A stretch of DNA of 64,000 nt from Blastopirellula sediminis (GCF_020966755.1 NZ_JAJKFT010000010.1:186001-250000); one strand, 5' to 3'. Positions 1 to 8,514 are shown, counted from the first letter of the stretch. The notes: generated by a model not told the origin, from the letters alone. Made by a program: numbers and translations.

Positions 1-1398
1 GAGATCAGCGACTCGGCCGACGACAAAGAAGAGGGAGAAGAAGGTGACGCTCCTCCGAAGGCTCCGCAGCCTCGCGGTCGCGGCCAACGTCGCCCGCAAC
101 GTCGCCAACGCCCCGGCATGCGTCCCCGCGTCAAACCGCCGATCCAAGAGATCTTCAAGCGCGGCGACGAAGTCCTCGTCCAAGTCATCAAAGAAGGGAT
201 CGGCAGCAAAGGGCCGACCCTCTCGACCTACATCAGCATCCCGGGCCGTTACCTGGTGCTGATGCCGGCCTTGGGCCGCGTCGGCGTTTCGCGCAAGATC
301 GAAGACGATCAGGTTCGCCGCCGTCTCCGCTCGACCCTGCTCGAACTGAACCCGCCCAAGGGGCTCGGCTTCATCGTTCGCACCGCCGGACAAGAACGAA
401 ACAAGAAAGAACTGTCGCGCGACATGGCTTACCTGTTGCGTCTTTGGAAGGTGATCGTTCGCCGTCTGAAAAACTCGGTCGGGCCGTGCGATATCTACGA
501 AGAAAGCGACATGATCATCCGGACGATTCGCGACATCTTCTCGTCCGACGTCGACTCGATCTACGTTGATAGCGAACCGGCCTACGAACGCGCCAAAGAG
601 TTCCTGCAGCTCGTCATGCCGCGTCACGTCAATCGCTTGAAGAAGTACGAGAGCAAAGACCCTCTCTTCCACAAGTATCGCCTGGACGAGGAAATCGCGC
701 GAATCAACCAACGCGAAGTTCCGCTGCGTCGCGGCGGTTCGATCGTGATCGACCAGACCGAAGCTCTCGTGGCGATCGACGTCAACAGCGGCAACTTCCG
801 CTATGACGGCACCGCCGAAGAAGCGGCCTACCAGCTGAACATGATGGCCGCCAAAGAAATCGCTCGCCAATTGCGTCTCCGCGACCTCGGCGGCGTGGTG
901 GTCAACGACTTCATCGACATGCGTCGCGAGAAGCATCGCCGCAACGTCGAGCGAGCCCTCCGCGACTCGGTCAAGCGTGACCGGGCCCGGACCAAGATCC
1001 TGAAGACGAGCCCGTTCGGCCTGATCGAAATGACCCGTCAGCGGATTCGTCCCAGCCTGAAGCGAAGCGTCTTCAAGGACTGCCCCTGCTGCAAGGGACG
1101 CGGCGTGGTCAAATCGGCCGAAAGCATGGCGATCGAAGTGGTCCGCATGCTACTGGCCGCCGCCCATCACGATGGGGCCTCGCATGTGACGATTCGGGTA
1201 AACGACGAAGTCGCGACCTACCTGAACAACAAGAAACGCCGCGAATTGGCCCGGATCGAGGAAGATACGAACATCGTGGTTCAGATCTACGGCAGCGAGT
1301 CGTTCTATCCGGAGCACCTCGAGGTCGAATGCGTCGACGCGGACGGCCGTAAGCTCCACTTTGACGACCGCCCGGCGGGCAATGGATCACGCCACTAA
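1..1398 (+). CDS. rng: Ribonuclease E/G, 5'-truncated by window edge
   Basis: Endoribonuclease of the RNase E/G family, which cuts single-stranded A/U-rich RNA in rRNA maturation and mRNA decay. The frame is open from base 1, so the N-terminus is missing. The visible part opens with an acidic stretch and a short P/Q/R-rich linker (about residues 20-40), then an S1-like RNA-binding region (ending near GRYLVLMP). The two metal-binding aspartates are present in AIDVNSG (Asp260 from the window edge) and NDFIDM (Asp303), 43 residues apart as in E. coli RNase E. The zinc-link motif CPCC (Cys361, Cys364) follows. The protein ends soon after the catalytic core, so no long C-terminal degradosome scaffold is seen. 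rplU follows on the same strand, a common linkage. Confidence 0.95.
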   Translation, partial: EISDSADDKEEGEEGDAPPKAPQPRGRGQRRPQRRQRPGMRPRVKPPIQEIFKRGDEVLVQVIKEGIGSKGPTLSTYISIPGRYLVLMPALGRVGVSRKIEDDQVRRRLRSTLLELNPPKGLGFIVRTAGQERNKKELSRDMAYLLRLWKVIVRRLKNSVGPCDIYEESDMIIRTIRDIFSSDVDSIYVDSEPAYERAKEFLQLVMPRHVNRLKKYESKDPLFHKYRLDEEIARINQREVPLRRGGSIVIDQTEALVAIDVNSGNFRYDGTAEEAAYQLNMMAAKEIARQLRLRDLGGVVVNDFIDMRREKHRRNVERALRDSVKRDRARTKILKTSPFGLIEMTRQRIRPSLKRSVFKDCPCCKGRGVVKSAESMAIEVVRMLLAAAHHDGASHVTIRVNDEVATYLNNKKRRELARIEEDTNIVVQIYGSESFYPEHLEVECVDADGRKLHFDDRPAGNGSRH

Positions 1399-1420
1399 GT
1401 CGTGGGGATATAAAGAGTTA

Positions 1421-1452
1421 CCCCGCTTCGCCCAGAATTTGGCGAAGCGGGG
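1421..1452 (+). terminator. 12-bp perfect hairpin after RNase E/G
   Basis: CCCCGCTTCGCC (1421-1432) pairs perfectly with its complement at 1441-1452 across an 8-nt loop, 22 bases after the RNase E/G stop. No U-tract follows, so this may be an RNA 3'-end stabiliser or factor-dependent stop rather than an intrinsic terminator. Confidence 0.45.
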
Positions 1453-1590
1453 AACTTGGGCCCTCGACAAACAGGCGTCATTTTCATATCTTTGAAGGTT
1501 TCCCAAAACGAGTTTGGCCGCTCTAGGTAGTCGTCCAAATTCGTCATCACCAAACAAATCACTGATTTGGCAAGTTCTCAGGTTCCGGCC

Positions 1591-1905
1591 ATGTACGCGA
1601 TTATCAAAGAAGACGGCAAGCAGATCAAAGTTGAAGAAGGCCAGGAACTGCGCATCGACTACCGCGCCGACGCCACTGCTGGCGACCAGCTGACCTTTGG
1701 GTCGGTCCTGTGCGTCTCGGGCGACGAAGGGGTGAAGCTCGGCAAGCCGGTCCTCGACGGCGCTTCGGTTACCGCCGAAGTGGTCGGCGTCGTCCAAGGC
1801 CCGAAGCTGGTCGTCCAGAAGTTCCGCCGCCGCAAGAACTCGCGCCGCAAGACCGGCCATCGCCAGCTTTACACCAAAGTGAAGATCGGCAAGATCTCGG
1901 TCTAA
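1591..1905 (+). CDS. rplU: 50S ribosomal protein L21
   Basis: Large-subunit protein L21 (104 aa), which binds 23S rRNA. It starts with the family-typical MYAIIKEDGKQ; a TTG eight codons upstream would add an extension not usual for L21, so the ATG at 1591 is chosen. The basic tail (KFRRRKNSRRKTGHRQ) is characteristic of the rRNA-binding end. The L27 gene rpmA, often next to rplU, is not here: a terminator and a convergent gene follow. Confidence 0.95.
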   Translation: MYAIIKEDGKQIKVEEGQELRIDYRADATAGDQLTFGSVLCVSGDEGVKLGKPVLDGASVTAEVVGVVQGPKLVVQKFRRRKNSRRKTGHRQLYTKVKIGKISV

Positions 1906-1952
1906 GCCCGCGCCGGGTCGCACTTCTCGCGATCCAAGCAAACAGACACTCG

Positions 1953-1988
1953 CAAATGCCAAAGTCAAAACCGACTTTGGCGTTTTGC
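1953..1988 (+). terminator. Intrinsic terminator of rplU
   Basis: GCCAAAGTC (1958-1966) and GACTTTGGC (1973-1981) form a perfect 9-bp stem with a 6-nt loop, followed by GTTTT. Flanking GCAAA/TTTGC lengthen the dyad. It lies between rplU and a convergent minus-strand gene and could serve both directions. Confidence 0.8.
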
Positions 1989-2066
1989 ATGCGCACTCAG
2001 TTTGCATAGGATCCGCGATGCCGACCGAGGCCCTGCTCGATCACTTGCAAGTCCAACGACGTTTCC

Positions 2067-2089
2067 TTTGGTCCGCACAACGGACCCTA
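2067..2089 (-). repeat. Dispersed palindrome, family C, copy 1 (carries a stop codon)
   Basis: Read on the minus strand this is TAGGGTCCG, one base, then TGTGCGGACCAAA. The inner GGTCCG/CGGACC arms form a hairpin. The leading TAG is the stop codon of the gene at 2087-2896. A copy differing by one base in about 22 lies at 44189-44210, again beginning with the stop codon of a gene (btaB). Confidence 0.75.
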
Positions 2090-2896
2090 CGGGTGATTCG
2101 CTTCTTTGGCGAAGACGATCTCTTTTCTCGCGCGATCGATTCCGACCAGGCCGCCGGTTACCGGATCGACGGCGATGCCTTGCCCCGGAAACGGCGTCGC
2201 GACCGTTTCGATATGTTCCAGCAGTTGGCCTTCTTTCGGTAGTCGCAAGCGATAGATCACGCGTTTGTCATGCCCCGTCGCCAACAGCTCGCCATTCCGC
2301 CAGACGCCGCCGGAGATGCTCATGGCGCCAAGGTCGCTGATGACGCTTTCCGGAAACTTCCAGACGCCCAACTCGCGCCACTGGTCGTCGAACTTCACCA
2401 GCGCCGTCTCGGCGTTCGCTCCTGTGCCATAGATGGCGAAGACGCACCACCATGCGTCCCCTTCGTGCAACACGACGGTCAGACTTCCGTGCGGCGCCGC
2501 GCCGAACGAATGAAAGTCGGTCAGTTCCATCGTCTGCGGATCGTAAACTTTGATCTCGCTCTTCTCCGGCTTCTTCGGAAAATTCGAGTGAGCGCAGTAG
2601 AGCTTCCCCTGGTGGAAAAAGCCGCTGTTCAAATGATGCGCTTCGCCGCTGCTGCGACCAACTAGCTTGCCCGAGGCCCGATCGTATTTGGCGACTACCA
2701 AGTTTTCGATCGCGTAGGCGAACTTCTCGTCGACCGCCGCCGCTTGCAGCGCCTCAGGCGCCGGCAGCGTCGCCGTCTTGATCCAGCCGATACGCGCGTC
2801 AACCGCTTCTTCCACCGACAGCGTCACGGTAATCGCGATCATCAACGTCAGCGCGGCGACGAGAATCAGAGAGAAGAACTTGCTGCGATTGGTCAT
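2087..2896 (-). CDS. Secreted or membrane-anchored propeller-like protein of unknown function
   Basis: 269 aa. A short basic start (MTNRSK) is followed by one hydrophobic segment (about residues 8-27), so it is exported or membrane-anchored. The rest has recurring short beta-strand patterns with Asp/Gly turns (KYDRASGKLVG, VYDPQTMEL, VKFDDQWREL, GQGIAVDPVTGGLVGIDRAR) that resemble blades of a beta-propeller (NHL/WD40-like). No catalytic motif was recognised. Its stop codon lies in a dispersed palindrome. It is convergent with rplU and divergent from the flavodoxin gene. A real gene; function unknown. Confidence 0.75.
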   Translation of the reverse strand: MTNRSKFFSLILVAALTLMIAITVTLSVEEAVDARIGWIKTATLPAPEALQAAAVDEKFAYAIENLVVAKYDRASGKLVGRSSGEAHHLNSGFFHQGKLYCAHSNFPKKPEKSEIKVYDPQTMELTDFHSFGAAPHGSLTVVLHEGDAWWCVFAIYGTGANAETALVKFDDQWRELGVWKFPESVISDLGAMSISGGVWRNGELLATGHDKRVIYRLRLPKEGQLLEHIETVATPFPGQGIAVDPVTGGLVGIDRARKEIVFAKEANHP

Positions 2897-3079
2897 GACG
2901 GCTCCGAAGGTTGGTTTCTCCTAGTCTACTTCCCTCTAGGGACATCAACGACAAGATGCAGCGCCATCCGGTCAGAACTCTCGTCCATCTTTGTTTCCTC
3001 AAACGCGGGGAACCTAGCGAGAATTGAGAACGGCAATCACGATTGCAGCCCCATGGCGCGGCATCTTGTTGCTGCGCAA

Positions 3080-3107
3080 CCCAACCAGTTCTGGCGAACT
3101 GGATGGG
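3080..3107. repeat. Inverted repeat upstream of flavodoxin gene
   Basis: CCAGTTC (3085-3091) and GAACTGG (3096-3102) form a perfect stem with a TGGC loop, extended by CCCA/TGGG after one mismatch. It lies about 90 bases before the flavodoxin start, in the divergent intergenic region; it could be an operator or an upstream RNA hairpin. Confidence 0.5.
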
Positions 3108-3130
3108 CCACCCGTTGTTTGGGTACTTGG

Positions 3131-3159
3131 TTGACGCAGGCATTTTCCTACTTGAAGAT
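3131..3159 (+). promoter_or_regulatory. Candidate sigma-70-type promoter for the flavodoxin operon
   Basis: TTGACG (3131-3136), a 17-base spacer and GAAGAT (3154-3159) lie about 40 bases before the GTG start. The -35 is good and the -10 is poor. Confidence 0.35.
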
Positions 3160-3195
3160 AGCCAAGACCCTAACTGCCATTTGGAGGCTCAACGC

Positions 3196-3756
3196 GTGTC
3201 CAAGATTCTCATCCTCTACCACAGCAATAGCGGCAATACCGCCAAGATGGCGCAAGAAGTCGCTGTCGGCGCCCAACAAGTCGTCGGCGCCGAGGTTCGC
3301 CTGGTCTCGATCGACGAGGCGACCAGCAGCGATCTCGATTGGTGCGAAGGGATCGCGCTGGGGAGCCCCACCAACTACGGCACCGTCAGTTGGCAGATGA
3401 AAAAGTGGTGGGACGAACAGCCGATCGAGAATTGGGGCAAACGCGACGGGCGAATCGGCTGCGCGTTCAGCTCGGCCGCATCCTGGGGCGGTGGACAGGA
3501 ACTGACCTGCATGACGCTGAACGCGATTCTGATGAACTACGGATATCTCGTCTTCGGCGTCACCGACCTGACCGGCCCGCAGCACACGCTCCACTACGGC
3601 GCAATCCAAGCCGGCGAACCACGCCAGGAGAAAGAAATCGCCGGCTGCCGCCGACTTGGTCGCCGCCTGGCCGAATGGGTCGCCGTCTTCTTCCATGGCC
3701 GCAAGGATCTGCACCCGCTGGAGCAGGAGTATGATCGCTTTGGGCATTTGAAGTAG
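3196..3756 (+). CDS. Flavodoxin-family NAD(P)H:quinone oxidoreductase, WrbA-like
   Basis: 186-aa FMN-binding protein, probably a cytoplasmic quinone reductase. The N-terminal FMN phosphate loop reads HSNSGNTAKMA, and SPTNYGTVSWQMKKWWDE is the second flavin-contacting loop as in WrbA. The GTG at 3196 is chosen because GGAGG lies 8 bases upstream and MSKILILYHS is the usual start; the longer open frame to 3043 runs through the promoter region and an inverted repeat. It ends 10 bases before the first of four YcxB-like membrane genes, so it probably leads that operon. The quinone-reductase role is a family inference; a general flavodoxin is the alternative. Confidence 0.85.
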   Translation: MSKILILYHSNSGNTAKMAQEVAVGAQQVVGAEVRLVSIDEATSSDLDWCEGIALGSPTNYGTVSWQMKKWWDEQPIENWGKRDGRIGCAFSSAASWGGGQELTCMTLNAILMNYGYLVFGVTDLTGPQHTLHYGAIQAGEPRQEKEIAGCRRLGRRLAEWVAVFFHGRKDLHPLEQEYDRFGHLK

Positions 3757-3766
3757 GGCGACCGGA

Positions 3767-4915
3767 ATGAACGATATCAAGTACGACAATCCCTTCCAAT
3801 CGCCAACGACGCCGTCCGTTAGTGCTGGCGAAGCGGAACCGGAGATCGTCGCCGCGGGGACGTTGAGCGTCGATGATATCTCTACCGCGCTGCACACGAT
3901 CCATTCGTATTGGCCGTCGCCGCTCGCTTGGTTCGGGTTTGCGATCACCGTCATGATGGGCCTGCTGGGAGCGTTCGATTCGATTCTGATTCCCTGCCTG
4001 ACGATCGGCGTCCCATTAATTGGATACGCAGCGTTTGTCGTGATTTCGCGGCAGCTCGCTTATCAGAGCCCCGCCTGGCAATCGCTCTTTCAACGTTTTG
4101 GCGATGCGCCGCAGCCGCTACGCATCCGAATGGCTCCCTACTACCTCGAAATCAACTCCCCTAGCCTGAGCGCGATTCTGACCTGGAATCGAATCATTGA
4201 CATTTTCAACGCCCCCCGCGAATTGATCTTGGTCTTTGAGCCCCAATTTCTGCTCCCGATCCCAGCGCATTTTTTTGAGTGCGAAGCGGACTTTATCGCC
4301 GCTGGAAGAATGGCTTATGACAAGCACATGGACCACTCGCGGCGCGATTTAGAACTGCTAATTCCCAAGGGGGCGATCCCGTCACTAGCAACCGCCAATC
4401 CCCCCGCCGATGCAGTTGTCGGACTTGGACGCCCCACGTGGCCCGAATTCTATGCAACGGCGACGCAGCTCATGTGGCCCAAGCCAGGGACCTGGTTTCA
4501 AATTGGCTCCCTCCTGATGGCCAGTCACCTTGGCGCATTGGCTTTCCTTGAACCCAAAACAAACGTGCTTCACTCGGGCGCCGTCTTCTTTCTTGCGATT
4601 TTTGGCTTGATCGCACTTTTTGTCGCCGCTCGTAAGTATTACGTCATCGCGAAGCAATTCCGGCAACAGTCGCGCAGCGAACAGACGCAATGGATCGTCA
4701 CCGCGGATCAATTGCGTATCGCCACGAGTAGCCTGGCTCTCACGTTTCCGTGGACCTACGTCAGTCGCATCGACGCTCGCAAGGATTGTCTCCTCTTCGT
4801 TTTTCAGCGTTTCTATACGGTCTCACTCGCCAAGCGATATTTCTCATCCGACGAAGACTGGCGACAGGTCGTCGCGTGGGCCGTCGAAGCGAAACGACAA
4901 CTTCAGGAGCGGTAA
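3767..4915 (+). CDS. YcxB-like membrane protein, array member 1
   Basis: 382 aa, unknown function. The N-terminus carries DNPFQSP, a motif shared by all four array members. The chain is two similar halves: a lead-in (VAAGTLSVDDISTALHTI; VVGLGRPTWPEFYATAT), two membrane helices (about 53-72 and 75-95; 245-262 and 275-293), then a soluble YcxB-like domain with a conserved Trp and an ending like AKRYFSSDEDWRQVVAWA. No signal peptide or catalytic motif was seen. It starts 10 bases after the flavodoxin and ends directly against the next start. The YcxB assignment comes from the W..I/V core and the terminal R-[YF]-F-x-S-[DE]-x-DW pattern. Confidence 0.85.
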   Translation: MNDIKYDNPFQSPTTPSVSAGEAEPEIVAAGTLSVDDISTALHTIHSYWPSPLAWFGFAITVMMGLLGAFDSILIPCLTIGVPLIGYAAFVVISRQLAYQSPAWQSLFQRFGDAPQPLRIRMAPYYLEINSPSLSAILTWNRIIDIFNAPRELILVFEPQFLLPIPAHFFECEADFIAAGRMAYDKHMDHSRRDLELLIPKGAIPSLATANPPADAVVGLGRPTWPEFYATATQLMWPKPGTWFQIGSLLMASHLGALAFLEPKTNVLHSGAVFFLAIFGLIALFVAARKYYVIAKQFRQQSRSEQTQWIVTADQLRIATSSLALTFPWTYVSRIDARKDCLLFVFQRFYTVSLAKRYFSSDEDWRQVVAWAVEAKRQLQER

Positions 4916-6052
4916 GTGGTTTCCCCCGTTGAAGACAATCCGTTTCAGTCCCCGATGGCGCCGCAGGCCTCGTTCAGCCAGTCGAGCCAAGACATTTCCG
5001 CCCAGGGGAGACTGGACGCGAAGGGAGTCGACCTCGCATTTCAGGCCGTCCATTCCATTTGGCCATCGGCGGCGAGCTGGCTCGGAGTGGGCTTGCTGTT
5101 CATGTTGGGCCTTCCCCTCCTAGGAAAGTCGCTAGTCCTGGGGCTTTTGTTGATGGCGCTGCCGTCGACGATCTATGTGGCGAGCGTCGCGACGACTCGA
5201 TACTTCGCCTATCGCCACCCCGCTTGGCAATCAATTTTGCAACGAGTCTCGGACTCGCCCGAAACGCAACGCTTTCAGATCAATCCGGAGTTTCTCAAAA
5301 TCGAGTCCCCGAGCTACAGCGTTTATGTCTGGTGGAGCCAAGTCGTCTCCGCCGTCGCCGATTCCAACGTGATTGTGCTGAAGCTCGCATCGGGTCGCCT
5401 TATTCCACTCCCAATCTACTTCTTCTCCAGCGACGATGAATTTCATACTGTCAAAAAGTTGGCCCGTTCGCCCCGTCGATACTCCAATCGCACGGCGCAG
5501 GCCTCCGTTCCTCCGCTAGAGATCGCCGCTCCGCCTCCAGAGGCAATCATTGGACGTGGAACCCCTAAGTGGCGCGAGTTTTACGCCGGCAAGTCGCGAC
5601 TCGATCTGGCCCCTCCGCACATCTGGCTGCTGATTTCAGCCATACTTCTCGGCGTCGCCGCCGCCGTCCCCTTCATCCAGATGGATCGTGCGATCGACTT
5701 GCGTTGGATGGGCGTCTCGATCGTCGCTTCCAGCTTTACAATCTTGATCACTCTGGACTCCATCATTCGTCTGACGCAGCTTTATTCGGAGTACCGAAGG
5801 CAAATTCGGTTCGCGAACACAGAGTGGATCGTCACTGCCGATGAAGTGCGCTACGTGTCGCCTGAATGTTCCGAGGCGTTCTCCTGGCAACATCTCAGCC
5901 GCAGCTTGATTCGCCGCGACAACATGATCATCCTCTTCCAACGGAACTACGCCCTCTCGCTTGCGAGGCGCTACTTCGCAACGGACGCCGATTGGGAACA
6001 AGTCGTCGCTTGGTCAAGCGACCGTAGCGTCGATTCCGGGATCGCTAGATGA
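4916..6052 (+). CDS. YcxB-like membrane protein, array member 2
   Basis: 378 aa, paralogue of its neighbours with the same plan: DNPFQSP at the N-terminus, two helices (about 54-90), YcxB-like domain, lead-in (IIGRGTPKWREFYAG), two more helices, and a second YcxB-like domain ending ARRYFATDADWEQVVAWS. The GTG start abuts the previous TAA, with AGGAG 6 bases upstream, and the stop overlaps the next ATG by four bases (ATGA), so translation is probably coupled. Function unknown. Confidence 0.85.
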   Translation: MVSPVEDNPFQSPMAPQASFSQSSQDISAQGRLDAKGVDLAFQAVHSIWPSAASWLGVGLLFMLGLPLLGKSLVLGLLLMALPSTIYVASVATTRYFAYRHPAWQSILQRVSDSPETQRFQINPEFLKIESPSYSVYVWWSQVVSAVADSNVIVLKLASGRLIPLPIYFFSSDDEFHTVKKLARSPRRYSNRTAQASVPPLEIAAPPPEAIIGRGTPKWREFYAGKSRLDLAPPHIWLLISAILLGVAAAVPFIQMDRAIDLRWMGVSIVASSFTILITLDSIIRLTQLYSEYRRQIRFANTEWIVTADEVRYVSPECSEAFSWQHLSRSLIRRDNMIILFQRNYALSLARRYFATDADWEQVVAWSSDRSVDSGIAR

Positions 6053-7182
6053 ATGGACCACACAACGACAATCCGTTTCAGTCGCCGGTAATCGAGCAGG
6101 GCTCCGACGCACCGGCCGGAGAAGCCATCGTCGCCGAAGGAACATTCACGCAGCGCGATCTAAAAGCGACCTATCGCGCCCTCGTCTACAACTGGCGGAC
6201 CGTCGCGGTCCTGCTCGTCATTTCGCTAGTCATGTTCAGCGGGACGCTCGGTCCGATCGCCGGCAATTATTGGACGATTGGCGCGGCGATCTATCCTCTC
6301 TTCTGCCTGGCGCCGCTGGTAGTGATGCTGGAGATTCTTTTTTACGCTCAAACCTATTGGCGAACGAAAAACGCAGAACTGAAGAAAGAGCCGGAGCAGC
6401 AGCGAATTACGCTCGACGAGCAGGGAGTTCATTTTGAGTCGCTCAAGATGACCTCGTTTCTTCCCTGGTCCCGTTTCACACGGCTCCAGAAGCGGCGGCG
6501 GTTATTGGTCCTGGTGCTGAAACCGTTCGGCTTCATCTCGCTGCCGTCCCACTACTTTGAGAGCCAAGATGCGTTTCTGGCGGCGCGGAAGTTGATCTCC
6601 GAGCGGATAGGAACGACCAGCGACGTCGAACCGCCGCCAACCGAAGAATACGTCGATGTCGAAATCCCCGGCGCTGTGAGCGCCGCCGGCACGCTGACCA
6701 AGAAAGAGTTCTACACGACCTGCTGGCTACTGGTCCGCAGCGGCATCCTGACGACGCTGCTAATGGTCGCTGGGCTGGTCGGCATTGCGTGCTACTTCGT
6801 CGCAGCCGACTTAACGTCTGGTCGAGTGCAAAGCGTACCGGGATCGCTTATGTTTCTCTTCGCGGCGGCGATCTTCTCGATCCGCTGGATCCGCTACTAT
6901 CTCGGCATCCGCCGAACCTATCGCGACGTCACCAGTCGCGCGCGGATGCGTTGGACGATTACCGCCGAGAAGCTATTCGCCACGTCCGAGACCTTCAACT
7001 TGAACATCGGCTGGACCGAGATCAACCGCGTGATCTTTCGCGACGAAGCGCTGATCTTGGTCTACCAGAAAACGCAAGCCTTCACGCTACCGCGACGTTT
7101 TTTCGCCTCGGAAGAAGATTGGCTCCAAGTGAACGAGTGGGCGCGGCGACCGGCGAAATCGACGCAGGGTGAGAACGCATGA
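6049..7182 (+). CDS. YcxB-like membrane protein, array member 3
   Basis: 377 aa. DNPFQSP near the start, then lead-in IVAEGTFTQRDLKATYRAL, two helices, a YcxB-like domain (EQQRITLDEQGVHFES onward), a second lead-in VSAAGTLTKKEFYTTCWLL, two helices, and a second YcxB-like domain ending PRRFFASEEDWLQVNEWA. The matching lead-ins make the internal duplication plain. Overlaps both neighbours by ATGA. Function unknown. Confidence 0.85.
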   Translation: MNGPHNDNPFQSPVIEQGSDAPAGEAIVAEGTFTQRDLKATYRALVYNWRTVAVLLVISLVMFSGTLGPIAGNYWTIGAAIYPLFCLAPLVVMLEILFYAQTYWRTKNAELKKEPEQQRITLDEQGVHFESLKMTSFLPWSRFTRLQKRRRLLVLVLKPFGFISLPSHYFESQDAFLAARKLISERIGTTSDVEPPPTEEYVDVEIPGAVSAAGTLTKKEFYTTCWLLVRSGILTTLLMVAGLVGIACYFVAADLTSGRVQSVPGSLMFLFAAAIFSIRWIRYYLGIRRTYRDVTSRARMRWTITAEKLFATSETFNLNIGWTEINRVIFRDEALILVYQKTQAFTLPRRFFASEEDWLQVNEWARRPAKSTQGENA

Positions 7183-8294
7183 CCGCTGGCGAAAACCCGT
7201 TTCAGTCACCGGCCGATATCCCCAATCCCCTGGGTGAAGAGGAGCCGCTGGTTGCCGAGGGAATCCTGACCGCTGCCGATCTGCACGCCGCCTATCGCTT
7301 GTTGACCTTCAACCCGAACATGCTGGCGATACTGCTGACCGGCTGCGTCATCGGCGCACTGTTGTTGGGGACGATCCACCCCGAACTCTTCCGCATGGAG
7401 TGGGTCGCATTTCATACGATTACCATCGCCGCGTTAACACTGGGGACCCTCAGTTCCCTCTACTTCGTGTTCCCGTACTGGCGGCGCATGCGTCGGCAAT
7501 TGCTGGCCAGCCCGGAGCGTCAGCGACTTACGCTGACCGCCGCCGGGATTCGCCTGGAAAGCGCCGGCACGGTCGTCAACATTCCCTGGTCGCAGATTCA
7601 ACGCGTTCGCGCGAGCCGACGAGTCCTCTTTCTGCAAACGAGCACCGGCCGGATGATCTTTGCGCCGGCCCACTTTTTTGAAAGCGAAACGGACTACCGC
7701 GTCGCGCGACGTAAAATCGCCGATGGGATGCGCTTCGCCGCGTCGGCGCCAGCTTGGACGCCGCTGGAAGTGGATGCAGCGGCGCCGGTTGGCGACGATG
7801 CGATCGTAGCCGAAGGGGAAAACTCGTGGAGGGACCTGCTCCTCTGCTATTGGCATCTTCTGTGGCTGCCGATCTTGTTGTTGCTGCCGATCATCAGCCT
7901 GCTGGCCGCCGGCGGATTTTGCCTGCTGGTGCTAACCCTCTTTTTGTTAGAGCCTCATCCTGCGCTCCCGGCGCTCATTCTGCTCCATCTGGCGATCCCG
8001 GCCCTGCTCCTTTGGCTCGCGGCCGTCTACTACCGTACGATCCGCCGACAATATCAATCGCAGGTCGCCGGCATCCATCGCAAGTGGACGATCACGAAAG
8101 AGTCGCTGGAAGAAACGACGCCGCACGAAAAGACGGAGTATCGCTGGAGCGACGTGACGAAGCTGGTTGAGTACGACGACCGCCTGCTGATGATCCAAAA
8201 CCGCCGTGACGCCCATTGCTTGCCGCGGAGGTTCTTCGCCTCGGACGACGACTGGCGTCAGGTGCTGGCCTGGGCGCGAGAGAAGAGGGGCTGA
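7179..8294 (+). CDS. YcxB-like membrane protein, array member 4
   Basis: 371 aa, last member of the array. ENPFQSP at the N-terminus; lead-ins [19 protein letters not shown] and [19 protein letters not shown]; two helix pairs, the second very Leu/Pro-rich; two YcxB-like domains, the last ending [18 protein letters not shown]. The start overlaps the previous stop (ATGA). No intrinsic plus-strand terminator was seen after it; an imperfect dyad (8303-8373) and a dispersed repeat follow. Function unknown. Confidence 0.85.
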   Translation: MTAGENPFQSPADIPNPLGEEEPLVAEGILTAADLHAAYRLLTFNPNMLAILLTGCVIGALLLGTIHPELFRMEWVAFHTITIAALTLGTLSSLYFVFPYWRRMRRQLLASPERQRLTLTAAGIRLESAGTVVNIPWSQIQRVRASRRVLFLQTSTGRMIFAPAHFFESETDYRVARRKIADGMRFAASAPAWTPLEVDAAAPVGDDAIVAEGENSWRDLLLCYWHLLWLPILLLLPIISLLAAGGFCLLVLTLFLLEPHPALPALILLHLAIPALLLWLAAVYYRTIRRQYQSQVAGIHRKWTITKESLEETTPHEKTEYRWSDVTKLVEYDDRLLMIQNRRDAHCLPRRFFASDDDWRQVLAWAREKRG

Positions 8295-8302
8295 GCGAGC
8301 GG

Positions 8303-8373
8303 AAGGTGGGTTGCGCAAGCAAGTATCGCTTGTCGCGCGAAACGTCCTTTCTGCGTTTGCTTCACCCACCCTA
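8303..8373. repeat. Imperfect long inverted repeat after the YcxB array
   Basis: AGGTGGGTTGCGCAAGCA near 8303 and a partly complementary TTGCTTCACCCACCCT near 8358 bracket about 35 bases. It may be the operon's 3' hairpin or a degenerate repeat element. Confidence 0.4.
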
Positions 8374-8391
8374 CATCGAAATCGCTCTCCT

Positions 8392-8435
8392 ACCGTGCTC
8401 GTCCGCGTTCTTCGCCGTGGCTTCCGTGTTCTATT
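8392..8435. repeat. Dispersed repeat, family B, copy 1
   Basis: A 44-base block around CGTGGCTTCCGTGTTC matches 18605-18648 at about 37 of 44 positions by eye, and all differences are transitions. It lies in a non-coding gap. Confidence 0.6.
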
Positions 8436-8450
8436 CTTATCTACCGGCAC

Positions 8451-8483
8451 AAAAAAACCGGCCGCTGGTTTCCCGGCGGCCGG
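8451..8483 (-). terminator. Intrinsic terminator of glutamine synthetase
   Basis: On the minus strand CCGGCCGC and GCGGCCGG form an 8-bp G+C stem (8476-8483 and 8458-8465), followed by seven U (8457-8451), 32 bases after the glnN stop. A textbook intrinsic terminator. Confidence 0.92.
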
Positions 8484-8514
8484 CTTCTGGTTTATTTCAG
8501 GTAAGCGAGGTCGC

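Noticed and set aside
1906-2086. Search for rpmA (L27) after rplU
   Set aside because: A terminator and a convergent gene follow immediately; no L27-like sequence is present.
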